DNA of 64,000 bases from Atherinomorus stipes (GCA_023101725.1 JALJCO010013386.1:496001-560000); one strand, 5' to 3'. Shown: positions 1 through 10,800, counted from the stretch's first letter. Made by a program: numbers and translations. The notes: a model not told the origin generated them from the letters alone.

Positions 1-215
1 CATCAATCTGTAGTTGTGTCCTTGGGCAGCATGCTTCACTCACCTTGCTTCCGGTGTCTATGTGTCTGAATGTTTGGTGGTAGATGCAGAGGCTGTTGGT
101 GTGGATTTCATCCACATTTATCTCAGTCTGCTCCAAGCCAGCTGTGGCTACACGTGTAGTTTACCACCATCAGTGTGTGAATGAATTGAATGTAAAGCAT
201 TTTAGGTCTCTTGAA
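1..215 (+). repeat. Teleost interspersed repeat, 3' part
   Basis: The stretch resembles a very common teleost dispersed repeat: a 'cttgggca..cttcactcaccttgc' opening, a central 'agctgtggctac', then 'ttaccaccatcagtgtgtgaatg' and a 'tgtaaagcatttt' tail. It is already under way at the window edge, so its 5' end is not seen. I recognise the family from memory of fish genomes and cannot name it securely. Confidence 0.55.
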
Positions 216-569
216 AAGTACTCTTATGTGTTACCATGGGGTTATTAAAGGCTCACGCGCATTTTTACACACTAAATCAAATAGCAAGAAAAGAAAAGTA
301 ATTAAGACAAATAGATATGAAAAAGTGGGATGTACATGCATTTACATATGGGAATATGAGTTGTGCAAATAGCAGTGTGGAGTGGGATGAGTTGGCATGA
401 AAACAGTCTGGGGGGTCTAAAATGGATGTATGGGTGGTTTCAGATGCAGTGAGGTTTTGGGTTAGAGTGTAGGAGTTGGATGGGCTGAGGAACAAAGGTC
501 ATCTTCCTCCTGTGTCTTGCAGCATGGACAGAGGTTTTGGTGAGCCACTCAAATTCAGGAAAAATGCAC

Positions 570-578
570 ATATATATA

Positions 579-633
<55 letters not shown>
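570..633. repeat. (TA)n microsatellite
   Basis: An almost pure TA run of about 64 bases with one 'tgtaca' interruption near its start. It generates long Ile/Tyr frames on both strands that are not genes. Confidence 0.95.
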
Positions 634-636
<3 letters not shown>

Positions 637-865
637 GAAAATGGGTTGTTGCATTTTTACCTGAAGGAAACAAAATAAGCCATAGTCCATAGTTGGATGT
701 CTGTCTTGTCTATTTACATTAACAACAGTAATGAGAAGCGTCTGGTCGCAATAATATTAAACCACTGCGGCTTGCTGCATTTTAGTAATGTACTGTCTTT
801 GCTTTTCATAGATAAATATCTTCAAAATTGGACCAGTTCACCAAAACTATAGTTGGAAAGCATAT

Positions 866-1126
866 GAAGCAGAATCTGTGTAAACTTACCACTGGCAAAT
901 TGCTCGATACACAGCTGAGAGCTCTCCTATGGCTTCCAGTTGATGGCAGGAGCCATGTAGCTCGTTGTTCAGGGTCAGCAGGCAGCCTATGAAATGAAAT
1001 CCCATCTCTGGAATGTAGATCGGAACATCCAAAGGCAAAACACAAATTTATTTTAAGGAGAGATGCCGTAGCAGCCGAGCCGGTAGCAGTTAGCCTGTTT
1101 TGTTTACATTTTTGACACTCGAACAT
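866..1126 (-). pseudogene. THAP-type zinc-finger exon, broken
   Basis: On the minus strand a 106-codon frame holds CFAFGCSD followed by GISFHRLPADPEQRATW. This is the start of a THAP C2CH zinc finger: C-x4-C, the HRxP motif and the conserved Trp. After that Trp the homology moves to another frame (AINWKP, then LCIEQFASGK, where the family usually has CSEHFxSGK). The copy therefore has a frameshift, an in-frame TAG after NWKP, and Gln in place of the zinc-binding His. A GTAAGT directly follows, consistent with the usual splice donor after this exon. THAP domains occur in host regulators and in P-element/Kolobok-type transposases; nothing nearby decides which this was. It is a fossil, not a working gene. 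Confidence 0.6.
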
Positions 1127-1198
1127 CTTCTTCTTCTTCGTTTTCTTTTTCTTCTTCTTGTGCTGTTTTACTGGCGGTACAAACTAACTCAAACTGCA

Positions 1199-1344
1199 CA
1201 TGCCAGTCACCTTAGGGCCTGCGAGCATTTACACTGGAGTCTGAAAAAGGTCAGATTTTACCTGTAATGTAAACAGACATCCAGATCTGGACCAAATCGG
1301 TTTCATGTCACTTTTGTGTTACTTTTGCCTATAGTGTAAACGTA
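1199..1344. repeat. MITE-like fragment
   Basis: Contains 'gcatttacactggagtctgaaa' type sequence and 'cctatagtgtaaacgtagtca', typical of short fish DNA-transposon derivatives whose ends read 'gtttacac' or 'gtgtaaac'. It abuts the Tc1 remnant that starts next. Family not identified. Confidence 0.35.
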
Positions 1345-1965
1345 GTCATAGTCTGGTCAGATGAGACCAAAACTGAACTCTTCGGATGTCATAAGAAACA
1401 ACATGTTTGGAGGAGAAATGGTACCATTCTTGACTCCCAAAACACCATAGCAACAGGGAAGTTTGGAGGTGGGAACATCATGGTGTGGGCTGTTTTTCAG
1501 CATGTGGTACTGGCAGACTTCATATCATTAGAGGAAGAATGAATGGAGAAAAATATAGAGACATTCTGGACCAAAATCTGCTGCCATCTGCCAGTTGCTG
1601 AAGATTAAGAGGCTGGATCTTTCAGTTAGACAACCATCCCAAGCACACAGCCAATGAAACACTCAACTGGCTTAGGAAAAAGAAAACAAAAAGCGGCTAG
1701 AATGGCCCAGTCAATCACCCCACTTGAAAATCTTTGAAAAGAACTGAAGATCCAAGTTCACAGAAGAGACCCCCGAACCTTTGAAGCTTTGAAGGCAGTT
1801 TGTGTGGAAGAATGGTCCAAAATTGCATGAGCAATGTATTCCACTCGTTTCTCCATACAGGAGGCATCTGGAAGCTGTAATCACCAACAAAGGTTTTTGC
1901 ACTACTAAGTAAATTTCAGTAAATGTATTCACTACTTATTCCCCATGTCATTTCACTATATTACA
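1345..1965 (+). mobile_element. Tc1/mariner transposase remnant, 3' half
   Basis: The broken translation follows the C-terminal half of a Tc1 DD34E transposase: SDETKTELFG around the second catalytic Asp, a [14 protein letters not shown] stretch, the 'caaccatcccaagcacacagcc' segment that normally encodes the DNDPKHTA block, ARMAQS..PLENL in place of the usual EWPSQSPDLNPIENLW, then EEWSKIA and a final HHQ-type end. Stops and frameshifts interrupt it throughout, and the N-terminal DNA-binding half is missing, so it is dead. It ends in the usual AT-rich 3' segment before the terminal repeat. Confidence 0.75.
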
Positions 1966-4132
1966 CATAACTTAATTTATGGACATAAATGTAAGGACCT
2001 CTTTGTATGTATGCATTACTTGAGTTATTGTGCGTTTAGAAGTTTAGAGAAAGTCTAATTAAGTTCACCTGGAAAGGCTATAGTGCATCAAATACTCCAG
2101 TGTGATGTCAGATAGCACAGCTGTAAAGATCCAGGATTTAACATCAGCAGAGCTAACTGTCATGGTAACAAATTCACTTGCACACAGTGGTCATAAGTTG
2201 TCTAATGATACATGCTACTGAGTTTCAGCACTTTTTTTTGTTTAGTTTTTTGCTTTTAACACCAAATAAGCAGCAGAGCAAGTGGGTGGAGACAACAGAG
2301 TAAGTTCTGTTATCACTCTCCCTTTGCAATTACACTCGAATGAGAACTTAACACAGAGACCTGGTTGAAGTAGAGAAGAGAAAAGAGAGACAGAGATGTG
2401 GAAACAGTGAATGTGATGACACAACATGCATACTGTCCGTGAAAGTTCCTGTAAACCAAGACATGTTCAAATAAATACACTGCATATGACTTGATATGAC
2501 ATGAGGTATTCTCTGATGAGTCCCATTTATCACACAACCACACACATACACGTACACACACACTGTTCCATTCCACCCTTTCTGTCAACAAACACAGACC
2601 CAGATTTAGAACCACAGAAAAATGCCAGCAATGAAACAATGTTATGAGAACAACCACCACTGCCAAGTGACTTACTGCACTTCTCAAACAGTACATGTGT
2701 GTGTGCTTGTCTGTGTGTGAGTATACGTGTGTGTGTACCCATGAATTAGCAGTCATGCACACTTTCTTAATAAACTACAGAGAAGGTACGCCTGCAAACA
2801 CAAAGTCTCTGTTCAGCCTCAAAACTGGGAGCAATAAGTCGACCACAAGCAGCCTGCTCTGTGTACATTTCCTCACCACTCACATTTACAGACCGCTAAA
2901 TAATTTGAAGACGCTCTTGGGAGTAACCCATTAAAAATGAAGTGACCGTCAGGGTTCAAGTGCAGCTTTATTTTCACTGCCTGTCTGTCTGGTAAGTTGA
3001 GATGCAATTTGAGGTGAACAGAGACTGAGGAAAAAGTCATTACCTACATATAGTTTGGTTTTTGCTGTTGTTGGGAAATCAGCCTGTTCCTTGCCTCCAA
3101 TCTCCTGTTATTCAAATTACTATTGAATTTATGAATCTGAAATGCAATTTTCCTGTGGTTTTAAGGCTATTGGCACCTTCAACCACTTGGACAGTTACAT
3201 AGGGTGGAAAAAATATGCATGGGAGTGTGTGAATGAGAAGGGTATCATACACAGGGGTATCGTTATACAAAGCTATCATCTGCTGCCACTTTAACACACA
3301 CACAAGAACAGCTGTCTTTACAATAATGTGAGAAAATGAATGCAACTTATTCTGAGAAGCAAAAAGTATTATTTTCAGGGAAGTAGAGCATGAAACTATA
3401 TTATGGGCTTATTTATGGAGAACACTTTAACCTTTCAGTAAATTAACCTCGCCTTAAAAACCTCAGCATGGGTATTGTTTCTTTTCACTGTTGCTTACAT
3501 GGGAATACATTTCCAAAATTACAAGCTTGGCTGAATTCTGCTTTGACCACAGATTTAAGAACATACTTGCATTTTTGTGGCATTACAAGATTAAGTCTTT
3601 TATTTGTCAGAACCTAATGCTGATGTGTTGGTCCATAAGATGTGAAGTCATACTGATCTAGCAGCTTTTTGCTAGATGTCGAAAATAACAAAACCTGACG
3701 GAGAAATTGCTGCCTATGTTTGTGCGAACTGAGATTTATGTATCATGTAACTTGAACAAATGAATTGCAAAATGGTAGTTCTTAGAGCAGGTAAGATCAG
3801 TGCCTCTCTCTCAACTATGTGACACTGTTTCTTAATGTATGAGGTTATATCATAAGCAGTTAAGAAGAAGCATGCTGGCAGCTTACTCTGACTTAAAATT
3901 AGTAATGTGAAAGCATATGCAACCATGTCATCAGCAAAAGCAAAAAAATTTATTGCCACATTGCACAAACCCCAAATCTTTAATTTGTTTCTTTCTATGA
4001 ACCTCTATTTAATTGATGTAAGTGCAGAAGCAATGGTTTTTAAAAATCCTGTTTACTCAGTGTCAAGATGGGACCAATGTGACTTTATTGCTCCATCAGT
4101 AACCTGGGTGTAAGCACAGTGGAAGAATAGAA
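1966..4132. other. Spacer with TG/CA-rich patches
   Basis: No gene or clear transposon recognised. It has an imperfect CA-rich patch near 2537-2565 and a TG-rich patch near 2694-2738 that produce Cys/Val/Met-rich frames of up to 149 codons. These are judged spurious. Confidence 0.6.
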
Positions 4133-4273
4133 CAGGGTTCCTCACCTCTGGTCCTTTAGAGCCACTACCCAGAAGGTTTTCATTGTTTCCCTGCTTCAAC
4201 ACACCCAATTCAGATAAAACAGATGTCCTCAACACCTTGTTGTCGGATTCTGCACACGTTTAATGAGTCTTTA

Positions 4274-5477
4274 GCTACGTTTCTATTAGTTTTTCGCAAA
4301 ATAAAAGCAAGATTTCTCAAATTTCAACAAAGTGCAATTGCAATTACAGGTGTTTCCAATTAATGGTTTTCATCGCATATGCATTAAAGCCGCTATAGAG
4401 GATGTTTGGGCATTTCAGAAAGCAGAGACTGTTAGCGAGTTTTTGAATAATGCGCATGCACAAGACCAACCTGCTAAATTCACAGCTCATCCTCCGGGCA
4501 CAGAATAACGTGCATGAGCCACTCCGGTGTTTAGCAGACAGCAGGTACCATTTCCCATTGAGTCACAAACGCAAGTAAACGTAATGTCGTTGTCTGAATG
4601 TTGCTAACTGCTAGCAGAATGATGTTAGCTACCTGCTGTAAATGTCAGACGAGTGCGCGCAGCTTACGGGACGCAGTATTGCTCTCATCAATCAATCATT
4701 CTCATTGATCAGTCTTGCCTACTGTATTACCCGTTGAACTAACCGTCAATCACTCTTACTACAGTAGTAAAAGTGATTGACGAGCCAGTAGACAAATGAA
4801 AAAGTTAAGGAATGCAGAGATGATTAGCGGATCTTTTTTCAGCCCCATTACTTTCACCGCTGATGCATAATAATATTTATATATCTAAAGCTTTTAATTA
4901 ATCATAGCCTGTGAGGAAGTGAACCCAATTTTACTGAATATTGCAAAAATTGTTGAAAGAAACATCTTCTAAACACCTTTAATTCTCGTTCCCCAAGATT
5001 CCAGTTTGAGAAGGAGGAGATAGAAAAAAAACAAAAAAACATTTTGCATTTTGGAGCAGCTACTTTAGTTGCCATGGTATTTCGAAGCCCTTCTCCATCA
5101 TTTCCCTTCGTCCCTTTCTTTCTAATTCATTGTAAAACTCTGCATTTTGTTGTTGTCTGCTATCAAAGATGGTAGTTGTATTTTTCTCATTAATTGTATG
5201 TAAAAAGATTTCCACTTCCTCTTCCGTCCATTCATACCACATCATCTTTATTTTAAATGAACTGGTCATGTGACCCACTACAGCATGGTGATGTGTAAAC
5301 GTGAAAAACTTGTCCATAACACTTTTGCAATATACTCTACCTGTATATCGTCATGTCAAAAAGCCCCCTCATGAGAGCATAAAAACTTTTAAGTGATATA
5401 TGAGAGGTTTTTCAAAGTTCAGGGGTTTCCATTGCTTTTAGGTTTTTGTGTAATTCTAGGGGTGATGGAAATGCAGC
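4274..5477 (-). mobile_element. Inverted-repeat element with a Myb/SANT-like frame, copy 1
   Basis: The ends are gctacgtttctatta at the left and the inverse of GCTGCATTTCCATCACC at the right, flanked by TA on both sides (4272-4273 and 5478-5479). The interior is AT-rich and holds one sizeable minus-strand frame. A second copy with matching ends lies at about 39.9-40.5 kb. The ends and a SANT-type accessory protein are suggestive of the Harbinger/ISL2EU group, but no transposase catalytic domain is present, so the copy is non-autonomous and the superfamily is inferred. Confidence 0.55.
5060..5317 (-). CDS. Myb/SANT-like DNA-binding domain fragment
   Basis: An 85-codon minus-strand frame with the core YEWTEEEVEIFLHTINE near residues 28-44, then SRQQQNAEFYNELERK and EKGFEIPWQL. 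The initial Trp, the acidic turn and the later amphipathic helix fit the Myb/SANT-like (trihelix) fold often found as an accessory protein in Harbinger-type transposons. The same protein can be read, broken by stops, in the copy at 40.1-40.3 kb (YVWTEDKTEVFLHII, then DSKQRNADFHKE). Conservation between copies shows it was once coding. The frame starts with ATG and is intact here, but I see no sign that it is expressed now. Confidence 0.45.
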   Translation of the reverse strand: MDKFFTFTHHHAVVGHMTSSFKIKMMWYEWTEEEVEIFLHTINEKNTTTIFDSRQQQNAEFYNELERKGRREMMEKGFEIPWQLK

Positions 5478-5734
5478 TATAAATTCAGACCAGGTGAGAT
5501 TGAGCAGGAAACCTCCAAAACCCTCGAGGACCAGAGCTGAAAAACCTGGATCAGAGGGTTAGAGCTGTTGTGACTTTAATGCGTGAGTTGTTAGTGGAGG
5601 TCAACACAGAGCCTAACTGACACGTGTGTGTGGTGTGTATGTAAACCAGCCAGTGGAGCACAACTGATTTTGAGATAATGGTTTGGTGTGTGTTAGCACA
5701 CACTGATACTCAGCTTTGAATTGTGGCCCAATAT

Positions 5735-6138
5735 TTCATGACAAACTCAATAAGTCATCAATCAGTTAAGAAAAAAATCTTTAAGGCAAAATTGCCAAGA
5801 ACTTATGTCTTTCAGCATCTACTGTGTCTAATATTATGGAAAGATTCAGAGAATCTGGGAAAACCACTGTTTGATGCGTGCAACCTTTGAGCCCTCAGCA
5901 AGCACTGCACGAGAAACGGTCATGAAACCATAATCAATACAGCTGCACGGACTGTGAAATACCTTGGATAACCATTTTGACTCAGCACAGTCGTCTGCAT
6001 CCAGAAATGTAACCCAAAACTGTATTATGAAAGGGAGAAGCCATCCTTCAACTCTATGGAGAAAAGCTGCACAGCTCTGTGTACAAGCTCATCTCAGATT
6101 AACACAGTGAATGTGCTCAGTGATCTCTCAAGTACAGC
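5735..6138 (+). mobile_element. Tc1/mariner remnant, N-terminal half
   Basis: The sequence follows the helix-turn-helix half of a fish Tc1-like transposase: VSNIMERFRESGKTTV matches the 'VSNIIKRFRESG' region, followed by a degraded 'RDLRALRQHC' segment and 'tgtattatgaaagggagaagcc'. Many stops and indels. It ends against the poly(G) tract. Confidence 0.6.
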
Positions 6139-6139
6139 T

Positions 6140-6161
6140 TGGGGGGGGGGGGGGGGGGGGG
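6140..6161. repeat. Poly(G) tract
   Basis: About 21 consecutive G after 'cagctt'. The length may be unreliable in an assembly because homopolymers of this size are prone to error. Confidence 0.9.
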
Positions 6162-7121
6162 TTCTGTTAGCAGGTTCAACATGAGGAGATAAAAGCCTTC
6201 CAGGTCATCAGGTATTCCCTCAACAATTCCATCAATTAATAAACAAAAGGAATATTTTTCCTATTTGAAAGAATTAACTATGACTTCAAAATTTCAGAAA
6301 GAAGTTTCTATTGTCTCATTAATTGACTTTTTTAGAAAATGCAACTGATTTACACTGCATACATCTTTAAAAAGAACCTAACTCTAAACATGTTAAGAAA
6401 TATCATTTTCTCTCTGTCATAATTTATTTCCACTCTTTGTTTTTTACCCAACCGTGTGATCGTCTGCACCTGTGTCGGCTCTTACGTGTAGTCTTCTTTC
6501 TCAGTCTGCCCTTTGTCAGTGCTTCTTTTCATCCTGCTTGTTAAACCACCTGTTATTTACTTGCAAATCTCCTCTTAACTCTGCTATTTCCTGTGTGGAG
6601 ATTCTTTCGTTTCGTTGCTTTTTGGTTTCACCATTGACTTTTGCCGGGACATTTAGCAGGTTTCCATTTGTTTACCCTCCCACTTCTTTTTATTCCTATT
6701 CTGTAGATTTTACTTAAACTACTTTTGTATACTTCCCTTACCTGTCTGCTGAGGAGAGGGGGGGGGGCTTCTTTTGAGTCCTTTCTTGAGTCTTGTCTGA
6801 GCCACAGCCGTACAGACCAGTTAATGGCTTTGCAAAGTTCAGTCAAGTGTAGGTGCTGCTCCCTTTTATTACAGTTTCAAAGGTAATTCTTGTAATACTT
6901 TTAAATACGTTTCATGTCCGTTTTTAAACTTTCCAACAATTTGGTTTTGCTTTATTTTAGCATTCTTTTAAAATCAACTTTTGGAAATTTCCTAAAGAAA
7001 GAACAATGTGTTATGACATTGTCCATTCCACAGTTTTTGGCCTCATTCATAGCCTGGATATCTTTCTGACTAAAAAGTCATACTCTGTCAACTAATAATA
7101 AAAGCAGCAAAGTTTTCTAAC
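6162..7121. other. Spacer, nothing recognised
   Basis: AT-rich sequence with a short G run near 6759-6768. The small frames here have no recognisable domain. Confidence 0.6.
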
Positions 7122-7736
7122 TTAAAGAATAACTTTCTTTCTTTTCAATCTGACCTTATCTCTAGGAGTTTATATGTGCATTTACTCGCCGGTAAAGTTT
7201 CTGAAACACTTGAAGTCCTTCGGAAGATATAACTTCGGTGTAATGGCAGAGATGGGGCAGCCATTATATAAGGCATTATCTGCAGTAAAATTCCTTGATT
7301 TTTGCCAATACTTTAAGTATAATGAACGAATGAACAAGTACTATTGTCCCTTGAGTCCAGATTTAGCTTTCCGTTAGTTATTAGGGTGTTCTACACACTT
7401 TTTGGGGCACATTCACGATGCGCGCTTCCGTAGTACAGCTGAGAAGAGCAGCTCGCTACCCAGACAACAAAAACACAATTAGCAAAACTCTGAACTCACG
7501 AGACAATAGCACTCATTTGATCATTCATTCTCCTTAAAGCATTGATGAAAAGAGGAGTTTTACTGCAGATAATGTCTTATATAGTGGCCATTTTACAGGA
7601 TAAACACCGAAGGGCGACTTAATGTAATATCTTCAGAAGGACTCAAAGTGATGCAGAAACTTTACTTGTGAGTAAATGCACATATAAACTCCTACAAATA
7701 AGGTCCAGGTTGAAAAGAAAGAAAGTTATCCTTTAA
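7122..7736. mobile_element. Palindromic TTAA MITE (family A, copy 1)
   Basis: Bounded by TTAA at 7122-7125 and 7733-7736. The left arm (AGAATAACTTTCTTTC.., 'gtgcatttactc', 'gcagagatggggcagcca', 'ttatctgcagtaaaa') is mirrored by the right arm over roughly 250 bases a side. The centre carries 'gcgcttccgtagtacagctgagaagagc'. TTAA targets and TTAAAGR ends match the T2/Kolobok-type MITEs described in vertebrates. A second copy in the opposite orientation lies at 35.1 kb. No coding capacity. Confidence 0.75.
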
Positions 7737-7963
7737 GGCTGATGGTGTCAGAGGGTGTCAGTATGGGACATCTAGGACATCCCATTCTTAATTCATGGAG
7801 TTGAATATGGAGTTTAGTTTACCTACACTTTGCAACTAAAATAGCTTCGCCTCTCCTGGTAAAGCGTTATCTGTAGGGTTAAGAATGTGTTTATGGTAAC
7901 TTTTGACCACTCTTCCAGAAGTGCATTTGTGCAGTCAGGCACTGATGTTCGGTGAAAAGATTT
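7737..7963. other. Short spacer
   Basis: Between the MITE and the nested cluster; no feature seen. Confidence 0.5.
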
Positions 7964-8059
7964 GGCCCGTATTCCTAAAGATTCTTAAGGCCCTTTCAGA
8001 TAGAACGCGTTTTTGGCTGCGCTCACCACGGCATTGTTGCCAGGTGGGAAATATAGAAT

Positions 8060-9478
8060 TATACTACCAGGGACTCAAAATTATCGTATTTTGAGGGAAA
8101 TTATCGTACACCCGTCATAAGTAAAATGACCCACATTTGTGTTAACTTAGTCTCATAGAAATAATAAAAGACTAGAAGCTGCCACTAAAATATAAGTAAC
8201 ATCAACCACAATATAAATTGTCAATTGTAATAAAATACAAATATTCTATCTGCACCTTCTATCTCCAGTATATCCTGTCTTATGTTCTTTATTTGAGGTT
8301 TTTCTCCCTCAGATTCTCCAAAAACCTCTACATTAAAGTCTTTTCTTCCCTTGCCTTGTTACTTTTCTCTCTCTCACTCCAGACTTGAAACTCTTCTCAT
8401 AGACTGGTGGATTATGGCCTTCAGAGAAGTCAGTCAACCAGGCAATGTATAGCCCTGATCCTGGTAGATCGAGGACAAACATTGTCTTATTTTACACAAA
8501 TCACTTGGACATAATTTTGTCTGATCATCTACATTATAATACATCGTACCTCCAGTTATCACTAATCAGTTACTGCTAGCGCTGTGGCTCTGAGTGTGTA
8601 TCAGTGTGTGTTCAACAACATACTGGAGTTTATACTCAGTATTGTGCTGATGTGAATGAAAATAGATGGAGGGTATGAAACATGAGAAATATCTTGGATG
8701 AAATTATTTTCTGTGTGATGTCTCCTGTCGGCACACCGGGCTTGTTTCTACAGCAGCATAATCATATCAGCTGTAATCTACACAGCTGTGTAGATTTATG
8801 AAGTTTAATAGATTTCTTTTCATGACATAACTTTAACAGTGAGCACCAAACGTGAGTGAGCCTGACTAGCTGGGCATGATGTCACAGGTAGACAGATTAT
8901 TACAGGCCGGTAAATAATTTAACCACTAAATACAACTTATATTGATGTTCATTCTTACTTGTGGAAAGTAACTCCCAGTTTGCTGCTTTCGATGCTCCGC
9001 TGATCATAGCAGAAGATGCTGCGCAGCTCTGGCATCATTTGTCCGTAGACTTCTTTAATAAATGAGCCGTGACCAGTCCAAGATGGTGGCCACGTTTCTT
9101 GCGCTCCATCAGTAAATCCTGCTTCTACTTATTTATTATTTATACTAATACTGTATGTCCTTCTCCTTTGTGTTGTTTTGGTTTTGAATCTCGCTTGCCT
9201 TCCTGTCTGAGCGTCTCCTGGGGCGGGTGCAGCTATCATTCAGCCAATCAACACATGGACGTCACTCGCATCTCACGCTCAGCAAAGCATGATTGGCTGG
9301 TAACATGTCACATGGGAACTAATGCCTTCAGGGTTCACAAAAAAAATTCCCCAGCCGACAGTTTTGCTCACATTAATATGAAACGGTCAAATTATCGTAC
9401 ATTTGCCCTTTTTTAGGATTATTGATGGTACATCGTACAGAGGGCAGAATTATCGTACAAATACGATAATTATCTTAC
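8060..9478. mobile_element. Element with repeated 'attatcgtac' ends
   Basis: The left edge has 'caaaattatcgtatttt' and 'aaattatcgtacaccc'; the right edge has 'caaattatcgtacatttg', 'gaattatcgtacaaat' and 'acgataattatc'. The two edges are inverted with respect to each other and the right end reads as CAGTGTTGACAGG on the opposite strand, a hAT-like terminus. A clean 8-bp duplication was not found, so exact ends are uncertain. The interior is AT-rich and has frames up to 115 codons (9069-9416) without a recognised domain. Confidence 0.4.
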
Positions 9479-9597
9479 ACCTGTCAACACTGCACCGCGG
9501 GGTAGGGCACAGAGTCGGCGGCAGAACATAGCGGCAGCAAGCACGTCAGGCACGCCTTGCTACGTGACAGACCAGGAAGTGTAGGCACGCTTCATTG

Positions 9598-9870
9598 TAA
9601 GAGATGCACCTCTCATCGTCGCAGGAAAGAGCTTTTCTCCTAAGGAGGAGGAGGAGGAGATCAGCAGCAAGTAAAAGGGTGTGGGTCCACCTGATCCTGA
9701 CAACAAGGCAGAACTTGGGGGAGATCAGGCTCGTCCAGGAGCTGCATTCTTTCACACAGACCGCTTCCAGGTTTACTTCAGGCTGACCAAGGACCACTTT
9801 TTTCCCTGAATTGGCCTCTCCTATTGGACGCACTGGATGTCGTCACAGTGAGCACCACGGCGGCATGCGC
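9598..9870 (+). pseudogene. Harbinger-type transposase N-terminus, broken
   Basis: A basic run RRRRRR..SKRVWVH is followed by GEIRLVQELH. After a frameshift, HTDRFQVYFRLTKDHFF then continues into a stop and IG. This order (basic patch, W-V-H, QEL, DRFQ-YFR, then the 'LL..IGP' block) is that of PIF/Harbinger transposases just before the DDE domain. Only the N-terminal quarter is present; the catalytic region is absent. The surrounding GC-rich sequence (about 9480-9960) contrasts with its AT-rich neighbours and is probably the rest of this element. Confidence 0.6.
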
Positions 9871-10521
9871 CCACCTTGCGCGCCGCGGAGCCGCGATGCA
9901 GCAGCAGTACCACATACGCAATAAATGGGTTTGCCGCCACTTCTTACAAGCTGGTTAGCAATCACAGACATGATGAAAGCTGAGCCATTTGACCCTTAAT
10001 ACCAAATTGAGTTGAAATATTAGAAGCAGAAAGTGTAAAATTACCAGCATGGCAGTTGATATACGCAAATAGATATAATTCACTTGAATACTGTGCAAGT
10101 GGGAGTTTTCGCACATTTTTCAGGATAATTTTAAAGTGTAGCTTACTCCTCATTTAAGAGATATTTTCTTTTGTGTAAAATATTTACAATTACAGCCTTC
10201 ATAAGATTAAGCGTGATTAAGTGTATCGATTGGAATGGCCGTCCTTTGCCCATCATCACCAAAATTACATTTTTTTGTCTAGCTTTTAGGAACAACCAAT
10301 CACAGCTTTTGAAATGATAAATCATACCTAGCAACGGGGTCAACCACATTTCCTCAGTAAGATAGGAGTTTCTGTCCATTCCTTGCTCAGAGTTCTCTGG
10401 AATCACTCCTAAGCTAAAACTCCTTGCAAGGAATTTTTAGGATAAGTTAGGAGCTCTCTGAGAGGATTCCCAGAATCTTTAGAAATATGGGCACTGGTTT
10501 ACAGTCTGTGCTCTAATTTAT

Positions 10522-10625
10522 CACAAAAGTGGCCTGTCAGGTTGAGGTCAAGATTCTGTGCAGGCCTGTGAAGTTCCACCAAACCAAACTCTTCATCCAG
10601 GTTTTTAAGGACCTTGCTTCGAACA
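10522..10625. repeat. DNA-transposon fragment
   Basis: The segment 'ggttgaggtcaagattctgtgcaggcctgtgaagttcc' and 'accaaactcttcatccaggt' match, from memory, an internal part of a widely dispersed fish DNA-transposon repeat. Only about 100 bases are present. Confidence 0.4.
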
Positions 10626-10678
10626 CATTAATTTAGTCATTATTATTAACTCAATTAAAACAATGCTGTCATCATGAA

Positions 10679-10800
10679 TGGTTGTTCAGTCCTGCTAGAC
10701 TGGTGATCTGTTCAGGGTGTACCTGCCTCTCACCTAATAATTTATAGGCTCTGGCAACCCCTGCAACCCTGAATTGCACTAAGCCTGACAGAAAATGATA
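10679..10800 (+). repeat. SINE 3' part
   Basis: 'gactggtgatctgttcagggtgtacc', 'tgcctctcacctaataa', 'ataggctctggcaacccc' and a final 'gacagaaaatga' are the decayed 3' portion of the SINE present in longer form at 18.5 kb. Confidence 0.7.

Larger units (their letters stand above)
4133..5548. mobile_element. Palindromic hAT-like MITE, split by a later insertion
   Basis: The left arm starts CAGGGTTCCTCACCTCTGG and the right arm ends as its inverted repeat (ccagagctgaaaaacctg). Both carry the 'ctggtcct..gag' core and a 'caacacaccc.attca' segment seen in other palindromic copies in this window (31.9 and 36.7 kb). The flanking octamers gaatagaa and gatcagag agree at five of eight positions, compatible with a decayed 8-bp hAT duplication. 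The middle is occupied by the SANT-bearing element, which must therefore be the younger insertion. Confidence 0.55.
7964..10496. mobile_element. Composite nested transposon block
   Basis: The outer ends look like a pair: 'ggcccgtattcctaaagattctta' at the left, and on the right 'cagaatctttagaaatatgggc', which reads in reverse as gcccatatttctaaagattctg. The right arm continues with self-similar 'cctaagctaaaactcctt' and 'ggataagttaggagctc' segments. Inside are a left end resembling fish Harbinger copies (ggccctttcagatagaacgcg at 7990), an 'attatcgtac'-rich element (about 8060-9478) and a Harbinger transposase scrap. The outer boundaries are better supported than the inner ones. Confidence 0.45.

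Noticed and set aside
440..690. Ile/Tyr-repeat frames on both strands
   Set aside because: Translation of the TA microsatellite.
2313..2762. 149-codon minus-strand frame
   Set aside because: Its Cys/Val/His-rich composition comes from TG/CA-rich patches; no domain or splice context supports it.
9069..9416. 115-codon plus-strand frame as a gene
   Set aside because: It lies within the 'attatcgtac' element and shows no recognisable domain.
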